In this document: positions 22,756 through 34,957 of the stretch, piece by piece
How the letters are laid out: every line of letters starts with the position of its first letter
Position numbering within the stretch: the first letter of the stretch is position 1
Source: Corylus avellana
Lineage: Eukaryota > Streptophyta > Magnoliopsida > Fagales > Betulaceae
Assembly: GCF_901000735.1 (NCBI RefSeq)
Contig: NC_081548.1
Coordinates: 12,844,354 to 12,908,353 of the forward strand
Direction of reading: 5' to 3'
Length of the DNA: 64,000 bases
Notes under the pieces: generated by a model
The model's input: only the letters and a program-made list of their open reading frames with translations
The model's database searches: none
Told to the model about the DNA's origin: nothing
Translations under genes and position numbers: made by a program

Positions 22756-23315
22756 CACGTGGCAGACATCCATAAGGACAGAGTGAGTAAAGTGGGGTCC
22801 GGTTTTGGTGACAGCAATCCCTAGACGAGCCTTCTTCGGATAAGGTGTTAGTGTACCTGTTCATTGCTACGAGATATCTCTCCTTCAATTTTCACTTTTT
22901 TGCTTGAATTAAAAGGAAAGCCTGAAAAAGAGAGGGTACCCGGGACGTTGCTTGCCGTGGAGGTCTTCATTTTCAGTGATTTTTTTCTTTTTATTTTCCC
23001 ATTTTTAGTTATTTTTAATACTTTATTTTTATTATTTATGTGTGGGGTCCATTTTGCACGTGATGGAGCTAGGGGTGGTGTCAGCGAGCCATGTGAGTGG
23101 TTTGCTCGTGTCAAAAGCCATAACTGACGGTGGTCAATGCCACGTGGCGAGAATCTATTGCGCCTTGCCTTTTCTGGGATGCTTCGACGGAGTGATAGAC
23201 TGATAGATATGTGATCTTTTTATAAGCTTAAGATAACGTGAGAGCACGTGTCGGACTGTCACGTGAGCTGTGGGCAATGCACGTGAGTTCCCCTGCTTTG
23301 CTAGCAAGTCACGTG
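22756..23315. promoter_or_regulatory. Cluster of seven CACGTG G-boxes
   Basis: CACGTG occurs at 22756, 23057, 23141, 23245, 23260, 23280 and 23310 (start positions). The site at 23141 is the centre of the perfect palindrome GCCACGTGGC. Four sites fall in 71 bases. G-boxes are bound by bZIP (HY5, ABF) and bHLH (PIF, MYC) factors. The cluster is about 2.0-2.5 kb upstream of the minus-strand GATA gene. It could be a distal element of that gene or the promoter of an unrecognised transcript. The short frames here (22694-22888, 22848-23114, 22864-23127, 23238-23453) show no domains. Confidence 0.6.
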
Positions 23316-24339
23316 GGACGGACGATCTGCTTTTGCTTTCGGAGTGGTTGCCTGCAACTGGACCATTTATGTAACTTTAACTATTCTACTATTTTACCAT
23401 TTAATGTATTTCAACAAATAAGCCTACAAATAATAAACAGGAAGTATTTATAAATAATTTGAACTCATTCGAGTCTGAATTCTTTATTAAATGAATGAGT
23501 AATGTTATATTTTTTATTTTACAATTGTTCAACAATATTGACATGACATTCTAAATTAATTATTAAAATTTTTTATTTACTAATGATTAATCAAAAGGTT
23601 TATTAAAAATATCCAGCTAATCTTATTGGATGAACATTTGATATAATTATACTATCTAGCATTTCTCTAAATAAATTGTGGTTGAATATATAGGTTAAAC
23701 TCGCAAAACCTAAGCTAAGTTCCCATAAGTTGTATAAACTTGAATAAATTTATTTTTATTATATTTTATTATAAATAATTACTATTTGCCATTTTCCTAT
23801 CCTTCTCCCATTTAATTTAATTTATTTTTTTAAATTAACCATTAAATTTATAAGACTCACACCTTCATCCAAGTGAATCATACATATTTAATGGTTAATT
23901 TTTTTAAATAGTTGGATGGCAGATAGATGTTTTGACTTTCTCTTTATTATATTGCTTTGAATTTTATAATCACAAAAACTTAAATATTTAAAAAATATTA
24001 AAGAAAATAGTCTACTTAATATAATAGATATAACTTAAATCTTTATGATTTCGAAGCTTGAATGTATAAATATACTATAAAAAATGATTATATAAACTTG
24101 AGATTGATTTTTTTTTTTAGTGAAAATTTAATGCTTTCCTTAAAATTATCAAACTGAAACACTTTTTGAGATTACAATATCATCAATAAAACCAGGTTGT
24201 CTTTCCATCCAAATTTGCTTCAATAATTGTTGGAGTGCCGCCTTCACCAGACAATGAGTTGCTATATTTGCTTTCCTTTAACATGATGCACATACTATGA
24301 CGGAAGGCTATTTAGTAACGTCTTTGAATCATCAATCAG
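23316..24339. other. AT-rich spacer, possible small MITE at 23497-23667
   Basis: No gene. The segment 23497-23667 starts GAGTAATGTTATAT and ends ATACTATCTAGCATTTCTC, which are imperfect inverted ends of a kind common in plant miniature elements. I found no convincing target duplication. The rest is A/T-rich. Confidence 0.35.
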
Positions 24340-24352
24340 ATTATTATACCAA

Positions 24353-24469
24353 GTCTCCAAGGGGTAGCTCAATCGATTGTGAATCACGTCTCATAAAACA
24401 GATGTCACTAGTTCGAATCCTCATTCACCCTTCCCTTGTGTGGACATGCCAAAAAACAAAATAAAAATG
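24353..24469 (+). mobile_element. tRNA-derived SINE with 13-bp target duplication
   Basis: The 117-bp sequence holds an A-box-like GTAGCTCAATCG near 24364 and a B-box AGTTCGAATCC near 24410, the internal RNA polymerase III promoter. It ends in an A-rich tail. It is flanked by direct repeats ATTATTATACCAA (24340-24352) and ATTACTATACCAA (24470-24482), one mismatch in 13, as expected from LINE-assisted retroposition. It lacks a tRNA fold downstream, so it is not a functional tRNA gene. Confidence 0.75.
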
Positions 24470-24593
24470 ATTACTATACCAACTTTTGAATTTTTCCTCC
24501 GAAAGCGCATGCACAATTTCTAAAGCATCACCCTCTAAAATAATATTTTGTATACTTAGATCTCTGCCAAATTTCACATCCCTTGTAACACTC

Positions 24594-24941
24594 CCAAAAT
24601 TGAACGGATTGTTCGATCAACCTTGGTAGGGTTATTGATAATTCCTACAATTCAGTTAACTAGTAATTGACTGAAGAAATCACCCATTAACATTTCAAAG
24701 TAAATACAAGCGGAAAACAGAAATACATGATCTAAGATTTCTATAATCATAAAGTATACAAGGAATATCATCAATTATTGACTTAGAGTTTCCAACCATA
24801 TTCTAAATTACTAGTCAAACCTGATATTGTGAAACATTCACTTAGTTTCTTCATCCTAGCGAACTTTCTTACTCTAATTGCGACCAACCTGATAAATCGC
24901 AAATTACTGCATAAGTCTTTGACATAATAAGTAAATATTAC
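24594..24941 (-). mobile_element. Family-1 LTR 3' fragment, reverse orientation
   Basis: Its reverse complement aligns with 8418-8742 (GACTTATGCAGTAATTTGCG against GACTTACGCAGTATTTGCGG) and ends GGGAGTGTTACA, the family 3' end. It is cut at 24942 by the TGATAAGCGCC-family LTR. The ORF at 24783-24965 lies inside it. Confidence 0.65.
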
Positions 24942-26208
24942 TGATAAGCGCCAAATGTTGCACATTCAAGCCTCTTAACTCGCATATGTTAATTCCCTAG
25001 CATTGTTATTTGTTTGATTTTGTGTTGTTTTGTTGTTTTCAGGCTTTAAATAAATATGCAAGAAATTTCATTGATTTTGGGCTTGAAGCATAATTTGACA
25101 AGACCTATAAGATGTGGTTAAACTTAACCAATCATAAGAGAGGACCTATATGATATGGTTAAAATTTAATCAAATCAAGGAAATGATTAAATCGGAATTT
25201 CTCAAATTGGAGTTAAATTGGATTGGTTTAAATTTTGGATTCTGCACATGTCTCAGTATTTTGACTATAATTTTCAGTTCAAGTATTGGATTGAGGTGAA
25301 ACTACCGGAATTGGAAAGCTAACTCAAAATACTACAAATCATTGTAAAGTATTATTTTCCAGATTCGGATGTCTGCTATGCCAAAATTGTCCCGCAATAT
25401 AAGAACGCAAATTTGGGCAAATCCTATTTCGATTTCTACTCTGATTGCTTCCTAATTTGACTAGTCTCTGAAGTACGATCTTTTTGACATTCTTAGGAAT
25501 TCTAGGGTTTGTTTTACACCCTATAAACAGGTTTCTAAGCCTTGAAGAAAGGCGTGCTTAGTTTTATACATAAAATATCTTCTTGGAGGCTTGAAAAATT
25601 GAAGAGAAGATGAACATGACAGGAGGCCATTCTAGCATCACCATGAGCAATTAAACTTGTAATAGGGTATTGATGTAGCCATTTCCAAGTAACAATGGTC
25701 TAATTGTAATTTAATTTAGGGATTTTCTATATGCATGATGGTTGTATAACTGTGAGAATTGATTTTAATGTTTATATTCAATCATTATAAAATTCTTCTC
25801 TTGTCTTAGAAAGCTTTTTTATATTGACTGAACTCAATCCTTCATATTTTCTGTGATTATATGAATGATTGTTATACAACGATTTTAATTGACATATGAT
25901 CAATAGGATTTGATAGGCCATGCCTAGGGAATTCGAATTTGTCTACACCATAGTTTAGTGTAATTTAGATAGACTATTCGTATTAACCTAAAATGAGTTA
26001 TGCTTATCCATTGATTGTGTGTAACTTATTAACATATTTGATAATCCATACTTAAGAAAGACGAATTATACCACATCTAGAGGTTAGGTAGACGGTCCGT
26101 GTCAACCGAAGATGGATTATACTTATTTCTTAATGATGGTATTTTTTGACTATTCGAGTGAGACAAGCCCTATATCATGCATAGTATGAATTTTTCTTAT
26201 TAATTTTT
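24942..26208 (+). mobile_element. LTR of the TGATAAGCGCC family, left part, split by MULE 1
   Basis: It starts TGATAAGCGCC and is the opposite-strand homologue of 4844-6366. It stops at 26208 where MULE 1 begins and resumes at 58323 in the same register. The 4844 copy, read in reverse, shows the uninterrupted target (GGGATTAATTATGATTAACC). The 9-bp MULE duplication TTAATTTTT / TTAATTTAT lies at 26200-26208 and 58323-58331. Confidence 0.75.
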
Positions 26209-26606
26209 GGGGAAAATTACACTTTACCCCCCCAAAGTTGGCAGCGTTTTTCAATTCGAACCTCAAAGTTTCAATTTAGCCATTTCGTCAGTCAAAGTTG
26301 CTATGATTGACGGAATAGTGATCACGTGTGACGAACGTGATCACTTAAGGCATTTCAGTACTGAAAATACCCCCGTCAGGTTCATAACCCTCACACACGC
26401 CCAAGCCAACCTAACCCCATGCCCAACCCATTTGACCCACGCCCAACCCAACCAATGTAGCCTTCAGTTACTTTAAACAACACTTAATCAAGTAAAATGG
26501 TAGAAGCACGAGTTGAAGGAGCTGGTTCACGAGAGAAAGCGATGCGACATAGGGGAACCCACTTCCGCGAAGACCACTCGACTACCTACGCAACAACCAC
26601 TCGACA
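26209..26606 (+). repeat. Left terminal inverted repeat of MULE 1
   Basis: It matches the reverse complement of about 57928-58322 nearly end to end, including GTGATCACTTAAGGC, CCAACCAATGTAGCC and CTTTAAACAACACTTAATCAAG. It ends just before the GRF-gene ATG at 26607, so the TIR probably acts as that gene's promoter. Confidence 0.85.
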
Positions 26607-28143
26607 ATGGAGTATACCTTAAGTTCTGGTGCATCGCTTGGTTCCACTCGAAGCGGAGCTTCATCTTCACCGCAGCAGCTTTGCTACTGTGAGTGGCCGA
26701 TGGTTGAAAAAACAGCTCAAACAGAGCACAATTTCAGGAGGAGGGTTGCAAAAATTATCAGGCAAGTTCTATGTTTATGATGAGTGCTGCGAAAATTTGG
26801 GCAAGTTCTTCTAACACGTAATTTCTAGGGTTTTTTCCATTGTTGCTTATGTGTTTAGGATGAGTACTAATAGTTTATTGTTTAGGGTTCTAATTTTTGT
26901 TGTAGGTTTTTTGTTTAGGATGAGTATTGATAATTTCTTGTTTTAATTTAGGGTTTAAAGTTTTAATTTCCGTTGTTGGTTATGTATTTAGGATGAGAGT
27001 ACTGATAATGCATAAAAAGGTTCCAATTTTCGTTGTGGGTTCTTTGTTTAGGATGTGCTATAATATTGTTTAGGAAATTTGTAGGGAAGAGTGCTTTGAA
27101 TCTACGCACATGAGTGGTTTCAACATGTTCTACTTCTCGCGCATGGCTTTTATTGTCAATATATAAGAGCATCCAGAAGGTTTATGCATTTTAAAATTTT
27201 ATGTAAAATGGTTAATCAAATCTCTACCAAACTGTTGAAATCTCTACCAAACTCTAAATAGACTGATAGGGTAAGTATGGCCAACCTCTTATGTATTCAA
27301 TTGAAACTTATTACGTAAAATATAAAATAATACAATATAAAAATTGGTAACTTTTGATGCTATTAAAATGGATACCTTTAAGCGTGATGCCTCATTAACG
27401 CCAATGTCCTTGAGGGGGTGCCATTCCCACTAAGAGTTTTTTTGGTTCTGAAGATTTTAAAGGCCAAACCTTAGTTTTTATCATATTCGAGAGTGTAGTT
27501 GGAAAAAAAAATATATGATTGTGAAAAAAATTCACCATTTAGCTATTTTAATGGTAAACTTTGTTGTACATGAATTCTGACCATTATGTCATATCAATAA
27601 AACCGTAATTAATGTTCTAACTATTATGTATTCACTATTTTAATTTTGAGTCAAAACCCTAATTAAAAGGGAATGGCTTTAATGGTTTTTGTCGTTAGAA
27701 ACTAATATATTATGTGTTTAGATTGGTGATTAATATTTGTTTACAATTTTACAAATTAATCGAGATTGTGGTTTCTTTGAATGGATTGATCCTGAGTTGT
27801 GTGCAAAATGTAAAGGGTTGGAGCTTGGTTCTGGCGAAGGCACCAAAAATTGTTGTGAGAAGAAAAATAGTGTGAAGACATGGTTGAAGTTGAAGTCAAT
27901 AAAGTGAAGGTAGAAATGGAGAAAGAAAATCTGCGTGTGAAGATAGAAATGGATAAAGAAATTGCCCGGTATCGTAAGGAAGTAGAGATTGGGGAGATCA
28001 AACTCCATGCAGTTAAGAAGAATTACCAAACAATTCTTTTGTGTATGTGTATAATTTGTTTAAGTGCTATTTTCGTTTTGTTGTTTCGATACACTCCAAG
28101 TAGTCCGTATGAATGCAAGGTTGGCTGTATAAAGTTAAACTGA
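26607..28143 (+). pseudogene. MULE-1 GRF-zinc-finger/coiled-coil/membrane-anchor gene, degenerate
   Basis: The first part opens at the ATG of 26607 directly after the TIR: a Ser/Gly-rich leader, then LCYCEWPMVEKTAQ...NFRRR, the first half of a GRF-type zinc finger. The frame then loses the expected GRRFxGC. After an intron-like, AT-rich stretch, a second part beginning near 27770 reads DCGFFEWIDPELC, the second half of the finger. The frame breaks near 27870 and resumes at 27880 as a Glu/Lys/Val-rich coiled coil, a hydrophobic segment (ILLCMCIICLSAIFVLLF) and a short tail ending at 28143. The same domain order is intact in the gene at 59588. The role is unknown; the family suggests nucleic-acid binding by the finger and membrane tethering by the C terminus. 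Confidence 0.6.
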
Positions 28144-28845
28144 GCTGTATGTAATTTTGAGATCACATTCTGATTTTTTTATGTTTTTATGTCATTTTGG
28201 GAGTACAATGTGTTATTTTGTTTAGGGTTTAGGAAGCACAATGTGGTATTTTGTACTTATGTAATTGTGAAAGCACAATGTGGTATTTTGTACTTATGTA
28301 ATTGTGAAAGCACAATGTGGAATGTTGAAGAGCCGTGTAATTCTGGAAGCTTACATGAAATGTAATGTAGTTTTTAATGAAGTTATTAGTTGAAAATGTG
28401 TGTTTGTGTTTTATGTTAACATGAATTAAGTGTATAATAATTGAAATGGGTGCTACAATGACGATTTACCAAACACTAAGCATCACGAGCACTACCAAGT
28501 GCCTGATAATTCCAACCCTAGCTTGAAAATTATCAAACAGGAAAAAGGAAATTAAAAAAAAAAAAAAATCAAGGTATATGACAATCTGTACCCTTCTGTA
28601 ATGATTTTATGAAAGACAATCTAAGCAGCATCACATCATAAACAACAAAAAGCTACAACAGGTAACTAAGCCTATAACACGTTCACAAATTCTATACAAA
28701 ATATGTCAATATTTCCTACCTACTTCCAACCAAGTAAGAAGTTATTCATACACATTACCAACTTCCATAAGACACTAACAAGTTAACACAAAATGCTACA
28801 TACCAAAAAAACAAAAAAAAAACATAAGGCTAATTCTCCATGACT
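28144..28845. other. Space between the convergent MULE-1 genes
   Basis: AT-rich with a short tandem block: GCACAATGTGGTATTTTGTACTTATGTAATTGTGAAA repeats near 28235-28315. It should hold the 3' ends of both genes. No coding sequence. Confidence 0.5.
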
Positions 28846-31800
28846 TTATGGCTTCCACTCTGGATTCAACCTTTTTCTCTTAGCTTCCATAATTTCAATA
28901 CCCTTCTGTATTGTTGTCACAATACGTTTTCCTTTCAATTTCACAAGAGTAACGGACTTTTCTGCAGCATCACTGGAAATAGCTGCATCACCAATACCTG
29001 CAGCTGTAGCACTAGTAGATACATATATAGCACCTATGCCTGCACCACTTCTGCCTCCACCACCTCTTACTGCACAACTCCTGCCTCCAGCACCTCCGAC
29101 TGCAACCCCCCCACCCCCCGAGTTTTAGCCCCTCTAGGTCCACCACTCATAATTTTCCTTCCAGTTCCATCACCTCAGTTGCAGTAGGGACCTCTTGACT
29201 GAGGTCAATGTGTACAGGAGCCCTTGTAGGAATACTACGAAAAATACCTCTAATCCTATCAGATGTATGAGTCCTTGATGCAGGACCTCCTGTGACCATT
29301 ATAGGAATTTCTATATCTTCTGTACCAGCCATCCTGCCCCATTCTGGAGGTAAGATAATTCCTGCACTAGGGTCAAAGGGGGTGAGATCTCTGTCAGGAC
29401 CAAAAACAGGTGGAGGTCTTACTCCTCTTTCAGGTCCAAATCCAGGTGGAGGTGTATGCTCTCTTTCATCAACAAGACTGGGGATTACAAATCCAGTTGG
29501 AGCATGTGTAGGCTGAACTTTCCTCTTACCCTTCTACAAAAACAACAAATGAAACAAATAAAATAAAATAAAATAAATAATAGATGCTAGCAAAGATCTT
29601 ATAGTCATTTTAGGGTTTAGGTGAATAAATGTAGCTAGGGTAGAGGGCTAGCATATAGTTAAGTACCTTCAGTATGGTGCATGGTTGTGGACCACCAGCT
29701 GATCCAGATGCAGTATTCTTGGTGTTCGAGTCCTCCTTATTCTTAACAAGACTATATATATATATAAGTAATAAACATAGCACTTGACGAGTATGGGAAA
29801 ACCTAAAATAAAAACAACTTCATTTAAGTACCTTCACTGCACTTGATGACTTGCTGGTACAACCACTGCCACTACTTATCATTGTTTGAGCTTTCTGTAA
29901 ACAATAAATGTAACAATTGTCATGCACACAACTTAAATGCATATCATGAGTGAGGAAAAACCAAAAAAAAATTTTAAAAAAAATTTAAGTACCTTAACTG
30001 CACTTGATGACTTGTTGTGATCACCTCTGTCACTACTTTTCACCGTCTGAGCTTTCTGTTAACAAAAAATGTACCAATTGTCAATCACTCAGCAATTGTC
30101 AGTTTAAAGATGTACCTAAAAACCCTAAAAAAGTGGCAGCACAAGTGCCCACAAATATCTACCTTGCACACAATTGGTCGCTTGCTTCTACCCGTAGTCT
30201 AAGTACTGGAATCAACACTCTGTGACTACATAAAAATGGCCCAAAATATTAGCATATTCATAAGAAGTCTAAAACAAGCAAGTTAAGACCATTTGAAATA
30301 TTAAGGACGATTGAATAAGGTACAGTAAAAATTACACTTGTTGCAGGGGGTATTAAGCTGGCTTGTTGAACTCCTATTCAATGGACAGCTCCTCTCACTG
30401 TGACCCAAACTAGTACACTTCCCACATCTCATTCTTGCTCCATATTTCCTCATTCGGTTTGAATTTTTGGGCTCCCTACTCTCATCAGGATCCCTCTTTC
30501 TTAACATCTTTGGTCTTCCGGGGGCCACTCTAGATCTAGGTGGTTCCAAATGATCATGGTTGGTTTTTATCCATTGCTCCTCACTAGGCATTGGGTAAAT
30601 TATTGGTGCATATGCCTTTTGGTACATCTCAATCGTGTAGTATTCATCAAAATAGTCCTTGGGATTCCCACAATCATAGAGTACAACAGCAAATGCATGG
30701 GGACAGGGGATTCCAGTGATTTCCCATTGCCTGCAACCACATAGTCTTCTATGTAGGTCCACCACATACTATTTGTTGTTGGGAGCAGTAACCTCAAACA
30801 TTCCATCCCTAGCATTGGTTGCAATGCAGTCCATTGCCTGCTGTAACCCAATTGCCTCCATCTTTTGCACAATTCTGGGGCACAACTGCCTGTCAACTTC
30901 TCAATCCCTTCTCACTTAGCCTGGTATCTCCTTAATAACTTTTTCCTTATCATCTCCAACAATGTCAAAATAGGCTTGTCACGAGCCTTGAGGATGTATG
31001 AGTTGAAACACTCACATATATTGTTTACCAGCAAGTCACACCTTGGATATTCATTAAACCAAGCCTGAGACCACCCATTGGGGTCAATCTTATTCAAGTA
31101 CTCGTAGGCATCCTTGCTAAGTTTCTTCAATTCTTCCATATGAGCTGTAAACTTATGTTCAATGTATGCAGTTGAAGTAACCAACAATTTCTCCTTCAAG
31201 GCCAATCCTTTATGCCCCCTAAGACACTGAAGTTGGCATACAGATGCCTAACACAGATTTTATGATCCGCCATTGGAAGCACAACCTCTAAAGCTAGCAT
31301 GAGACCCTGCAGAAGAAATTCATAATCCATGAAAAAAAATTAAGTTATAAATCATTGAATATAGATGCCTAACATAGATTCTATGATTCGCCATTGGAAG
31401 CACAACCTCTAAAACTGGCATGAGACCCTGCAGAAGAAAGTCATAATGCATGAAAAAAATTAAATTATAAATAATTGAATTTTATTTAAGTGTTACATAA
31501 ATATTTTCACAAAAAATTAAATGTAACATAACTTACTTTTTGTCTATCAGAATGAATGTTGGTTTGCAGCCCCACTCATGTACTCCAAGATCAGACACAA
31601 GGGTTTCCGAAAGCCATGTCCAAGGGTCTTTGGTCTCAGCTTCAACAACAGGAAATGCAATTAGATACATATTGTTATTCCCATCCCTTCCAACTGCAGC
31701 TAATAGTTGACCCTTGAATGACCCTTTCAAGAAGCATCCATCCACCTCTATAACATGCCTACAACCCTTTTAGGAACCCCTTCTTCATCGCAGCAAGAGG

Positions 31801-33117
31801 AGAAAAATACAGTATTCCGAATTTTAGAAGCACATTAGGGTTTGGTCTGTCAACCTTCATCCTCACACAGCTTCCCTTATTAGTCATTTTCAATGTCTCG
31901 CAATAATCCCACAAATGACTGTATTGATCTTCAAGCTTCCCGTATATTTTTTGACATGCCTTGACCCTAGCCCTGTACATCATACTTGGAGTTACATCCA
32001 CTTTCCACTTTTCCTTCACTTCATGTTGTTTGACGTTCAATGGCATATTGGGCTGAATTTGGAACTTCTCAATCAACTTGTTGGCTATCCAAGTTGAGTT
32101 CACGTTGGAGTTCTTGTATTGCCTACCACACACATGTTTAGGCTGCATAGATCTTATCTGAAATGTTTGTTCATCACGAACCTGCTTTGCATATACTCGG
32201 TACTCACATTTGTCATCCTTACACACCACGATAGACTTTCTTCTTTCATTCTTTTTAAACCCAACTTCCTTGCCCCTCAAAAGATTGTACTCTTTAACAG
32301 CCTCTCTAAATGTTTGTATGTCTGGGAAAGTCATTTTGAGATGCAGCACTGGATTAACTACGTCCATTCGGTGAAATTCTGGAGATTTTGTAGATGGAAC
32401 TTGACATTCCTCATCATTATTCAGTGGTGACTCGAGTATGTCACTTCTACCCATTTCAGAGTTTGTGTCATCATCATCTAATTCTTCAAATTTTTTCTTA
32501 TTGTTAGGTCCACTTTCGGACCTAACAGAATCATCAATTGGATGGGCCTCATCATGGTTCCCATCTTCTTCATCATCTTCATGTACATCACCTGTTTCTT
32601 CCTCATCACCCTCATTCTCAATATCACCATCACCAGTGGTTCCAGCTCCACTTCTTCTAGCTCTAGTATCACCTACGTCAAGATCTAGATCAAATAAATC
32701 TTCATCATCATTGACCTTGTCTTTCCACCAGGGGTCATTGTAATCTACCCTCCCCTCCTCTTCATCATCTTCTTCTTCTTCATGTTCCTCTACATCACCT
32801 TGACCCTCCCCAAAACACACAACATATAAATGCACAAGAAATTGTCCTTTATGGCATCCAACCATGAACAATACTTTTTCATCAGAGGTTATTAAATGTA
32901 AACCACCCATTAATGTCTTATCAGGTTCTCTAATGTACATTAAATCCCCTGCCTTGTACCCATAGTCTTTACAAATATCTTCCACTTCAAAAAAAGACAA
33001 GTTATCAGGATCATAACTGTCACTATGAACAGTAACTTCTCCACTCACGTACTTACAACCAAAACTCCTATCGAATCTACCCCCATAACTAACCTCGAAC
33101 ACTAACTTCGAAGACAT
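28846..33117 (-). pseudogene. MULE-1 MURA-type transposase, multi-exon, broken
   Basis: Starting at ATG 33117 (MSSKLVFEVSYGGRF; the frame opens 17 codons earlier), the order is as follows: an N-terminal PB1-like domain (about residues 1-90), a long Asp/Glu-rich region, the MuDR-type DNA-binding domain (FREAVKEYNLLRGKEVGF...KHVCGRQY), and the DDE transposase core (VDGCFLKGSFKGQLLAAVGRDG, 31533-31745). A SWIM zinc finger (CGCRQWEITGIPCPHA, about 30720-30740), a CCHC knuckle (CGKCTSLGHSERSCP) and a Gly-rich C-terminal extension in several small exons follow, with a stop at 28848-28846. It cuts and pastes Mutator elements. Damage includes a one-base frameshift at about 31746-31758, another near 31215-31225, stops or shifts near 30890-30912, and TAG at 30771-30769. 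The CACTA lies about 120 bases upstream of the start and separates it from its TIR promoter. Confidence 0.85.
31246..31485 (-). repeat. Tandem duplication of a transposase exon edge
   Basis: Two ~120-bp copies (about 31246-31365 and 31366-31485), each containing the acceptor CTGCAG followed by GGTCTCATG and the start of the exon reading LMLALEVVLPMADHKICVRHL. The copies differ at a few bases. The coding half of the upstream copy is now intron-like filler, so the duplication adds a decoy acceptor. Confidence 0.65.
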
Positions 33118-33238
33118 CCTACAAATTAATGAACAAAACATATGACCAGGAGATTTACATATATACAAATATAATTACTGCTTTGGAAGTAAGTTATGCA
33201 AATCTAAACCCTTAATTAAAACTAAATATATGAGCAAA

Positions 33239-33740
33239 CACTACAAAAATTATGGTCATTAGCGGCAACTTTGAATCGCCGCTAATGACCAAAAAGTTGC
33301 CACTATTTACAAATAGCGGCGAAATGCGGGCGCTATTTGGTGATTGATAGTAATTCGACGGTAATGCTAAATAGCGGCGACTTTCAAGATGGCCGCTAAT
33401 GACAATTCATTAGCAGCCACTCTAGGTCGCCGCTAATATTTTTTTTTTTGGCTGAAAGAAAAAGGTTCAAAATGGTTCTATGGTCGTCATTATTGGTATA
33501 TCATTATCGGCGACCGCCAAGTTGCCGCTAATTGTATGTCATTAGTGGCGACTTCAATGTCGCCGCTAATGATATAAGAAAATTAAAAAATAATAAAATA
33601 AAAAAAAAGTCAATAGCGGCCACATGGAGTTGCTGCTATTCCTTTATCATTAGCGGCAACATATAGTTGCCGCTATTTCTCCATCATTACTAGCGACCTA
33701 GAGTAGCCGCTAATGATAAAAAAAAAAAAAAAAAATCTAT
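33239..33740. repeat. Left CACTA subterminal repeat region
   Basis: About seven ~35-bp units, each an imperfect palindrome of the form ATTAGCGGCAACTTT...GTCGCCGCTAAT. In En/Spm such subterminal repeats bind the TNPA protein. They lie in alternating orientation, so each unit can also form a hairpin. An (AT)n/poly-A run follows at about 33718-33750. Confidence 0.8.
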
Positions 33741-34957
33741 ATATATATAACCAAATGATGACCAGCAACCATTTTTCTATTGGTAGGCACATTTTTTTTT
33801 TTTTTTTAGCTGATTATTTTATTTTTGTCCTTCATAGCTTATCAGAATGAGAGAACAATAGCTAAACATGATACACATGCAACTCTCACAGTATTCTCTG
33901 TTTTCAATTTATATCCAAGCATAAGATAAACATAAACAAATATACATTATAAAAAGAAACTATTCTTAAAATGATTTTAGTATAATATTCTTAAAACTCC
34001 ACATGCATATGTAATCACAGCCTCAACCACTTTATTATTTCTTCATGTATCCAATGTTCACATTGATTCAGTTGCTGTTAGAAGAACAGTGCAACTAATT
34101 AGTCAATGGCTGTTAAGACTATGGTACGACTAATTAGCATGAAAGGGGAGAGTAATTACAAGGAAGGAACTCCAGTACATGTTAGCATGGAATGTCTGGG
34201 GAAATAATTGAATGTTAGTTAGTTAGCATGCTGGCTTTTGATCCAAGCCCTTAGCATGAACCTTTATCTCCTAGATAGGAGGGTTTTTCTAAAATGCAGA
34301 TACCTCCTATACATAGACATCACAAGTACGGTTGCCAGATCAATGGAGTATGCTTTCTTATAGTTTCCTACCCCATGCAAATAGTATGAATCCCTAGTGT
34401 TATTCAAAACAATGAGTCAATCGAAAGCTTGATATATATACTTTGTGCAGGTTGGACATTGGAGATGGCAAAGAGGTTGATCTCAAATATTGCCCGAGAT
34501 TAAGGCTTCGGCAAAAATGCATTAAATATCTTGGACCAGTATGCTCCCTCTTAAACATCAAACCTAGTACCAAACTTGTATGTAGTTCAGAAGTTCATGG
34601 ACTAAACTTGCCCTAGCAAAATACAAGTCAAGAACTCAAAGAACAAGTACTTGCAAGGCAGGATGCAGGTTGCTCAGCAAGAAAAAGAACCCTAGTAAAC
34701 TAAAATTAACTAAACTAAATTAAAATAGACAATTTGAGATTCCCGAGCAATTTTTGCATTGTTGCTAAAAGGGAAAGTAGGGTAGTTATCACATATATTC
34801 TTTCTAAGCATGAACACCTATGTCTGCCACTCTGCCTAGATTTGCCAAATGGAATCAACAAAATAAGATTGGCAATCCGTGTAGTGGTCCTAAGTATCGT
34901 CTTTAATGCTTTGTAATTTTAGTAACAAAATGATAACAAATGAAAATAACAGTAACA
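33741..34957. other. CACTA interior, no recognised gene
   Basis: AT-rich, with a poly-T run near 33791-33807. Short frames (such as 34734-34916) show no recognised domain. The stretch may be intron or flanking sequence of the captured aminopeptidase P locus, but I cannot show that. Confidence 0.4.

Noticed and set aside
24360..24430. Possible tRNA gene with A and B boxes
   Set aside because: The 3' half cannot complete a cloverleaf, and a 13-bp TSD with A-rich tail marks it as a SINE.
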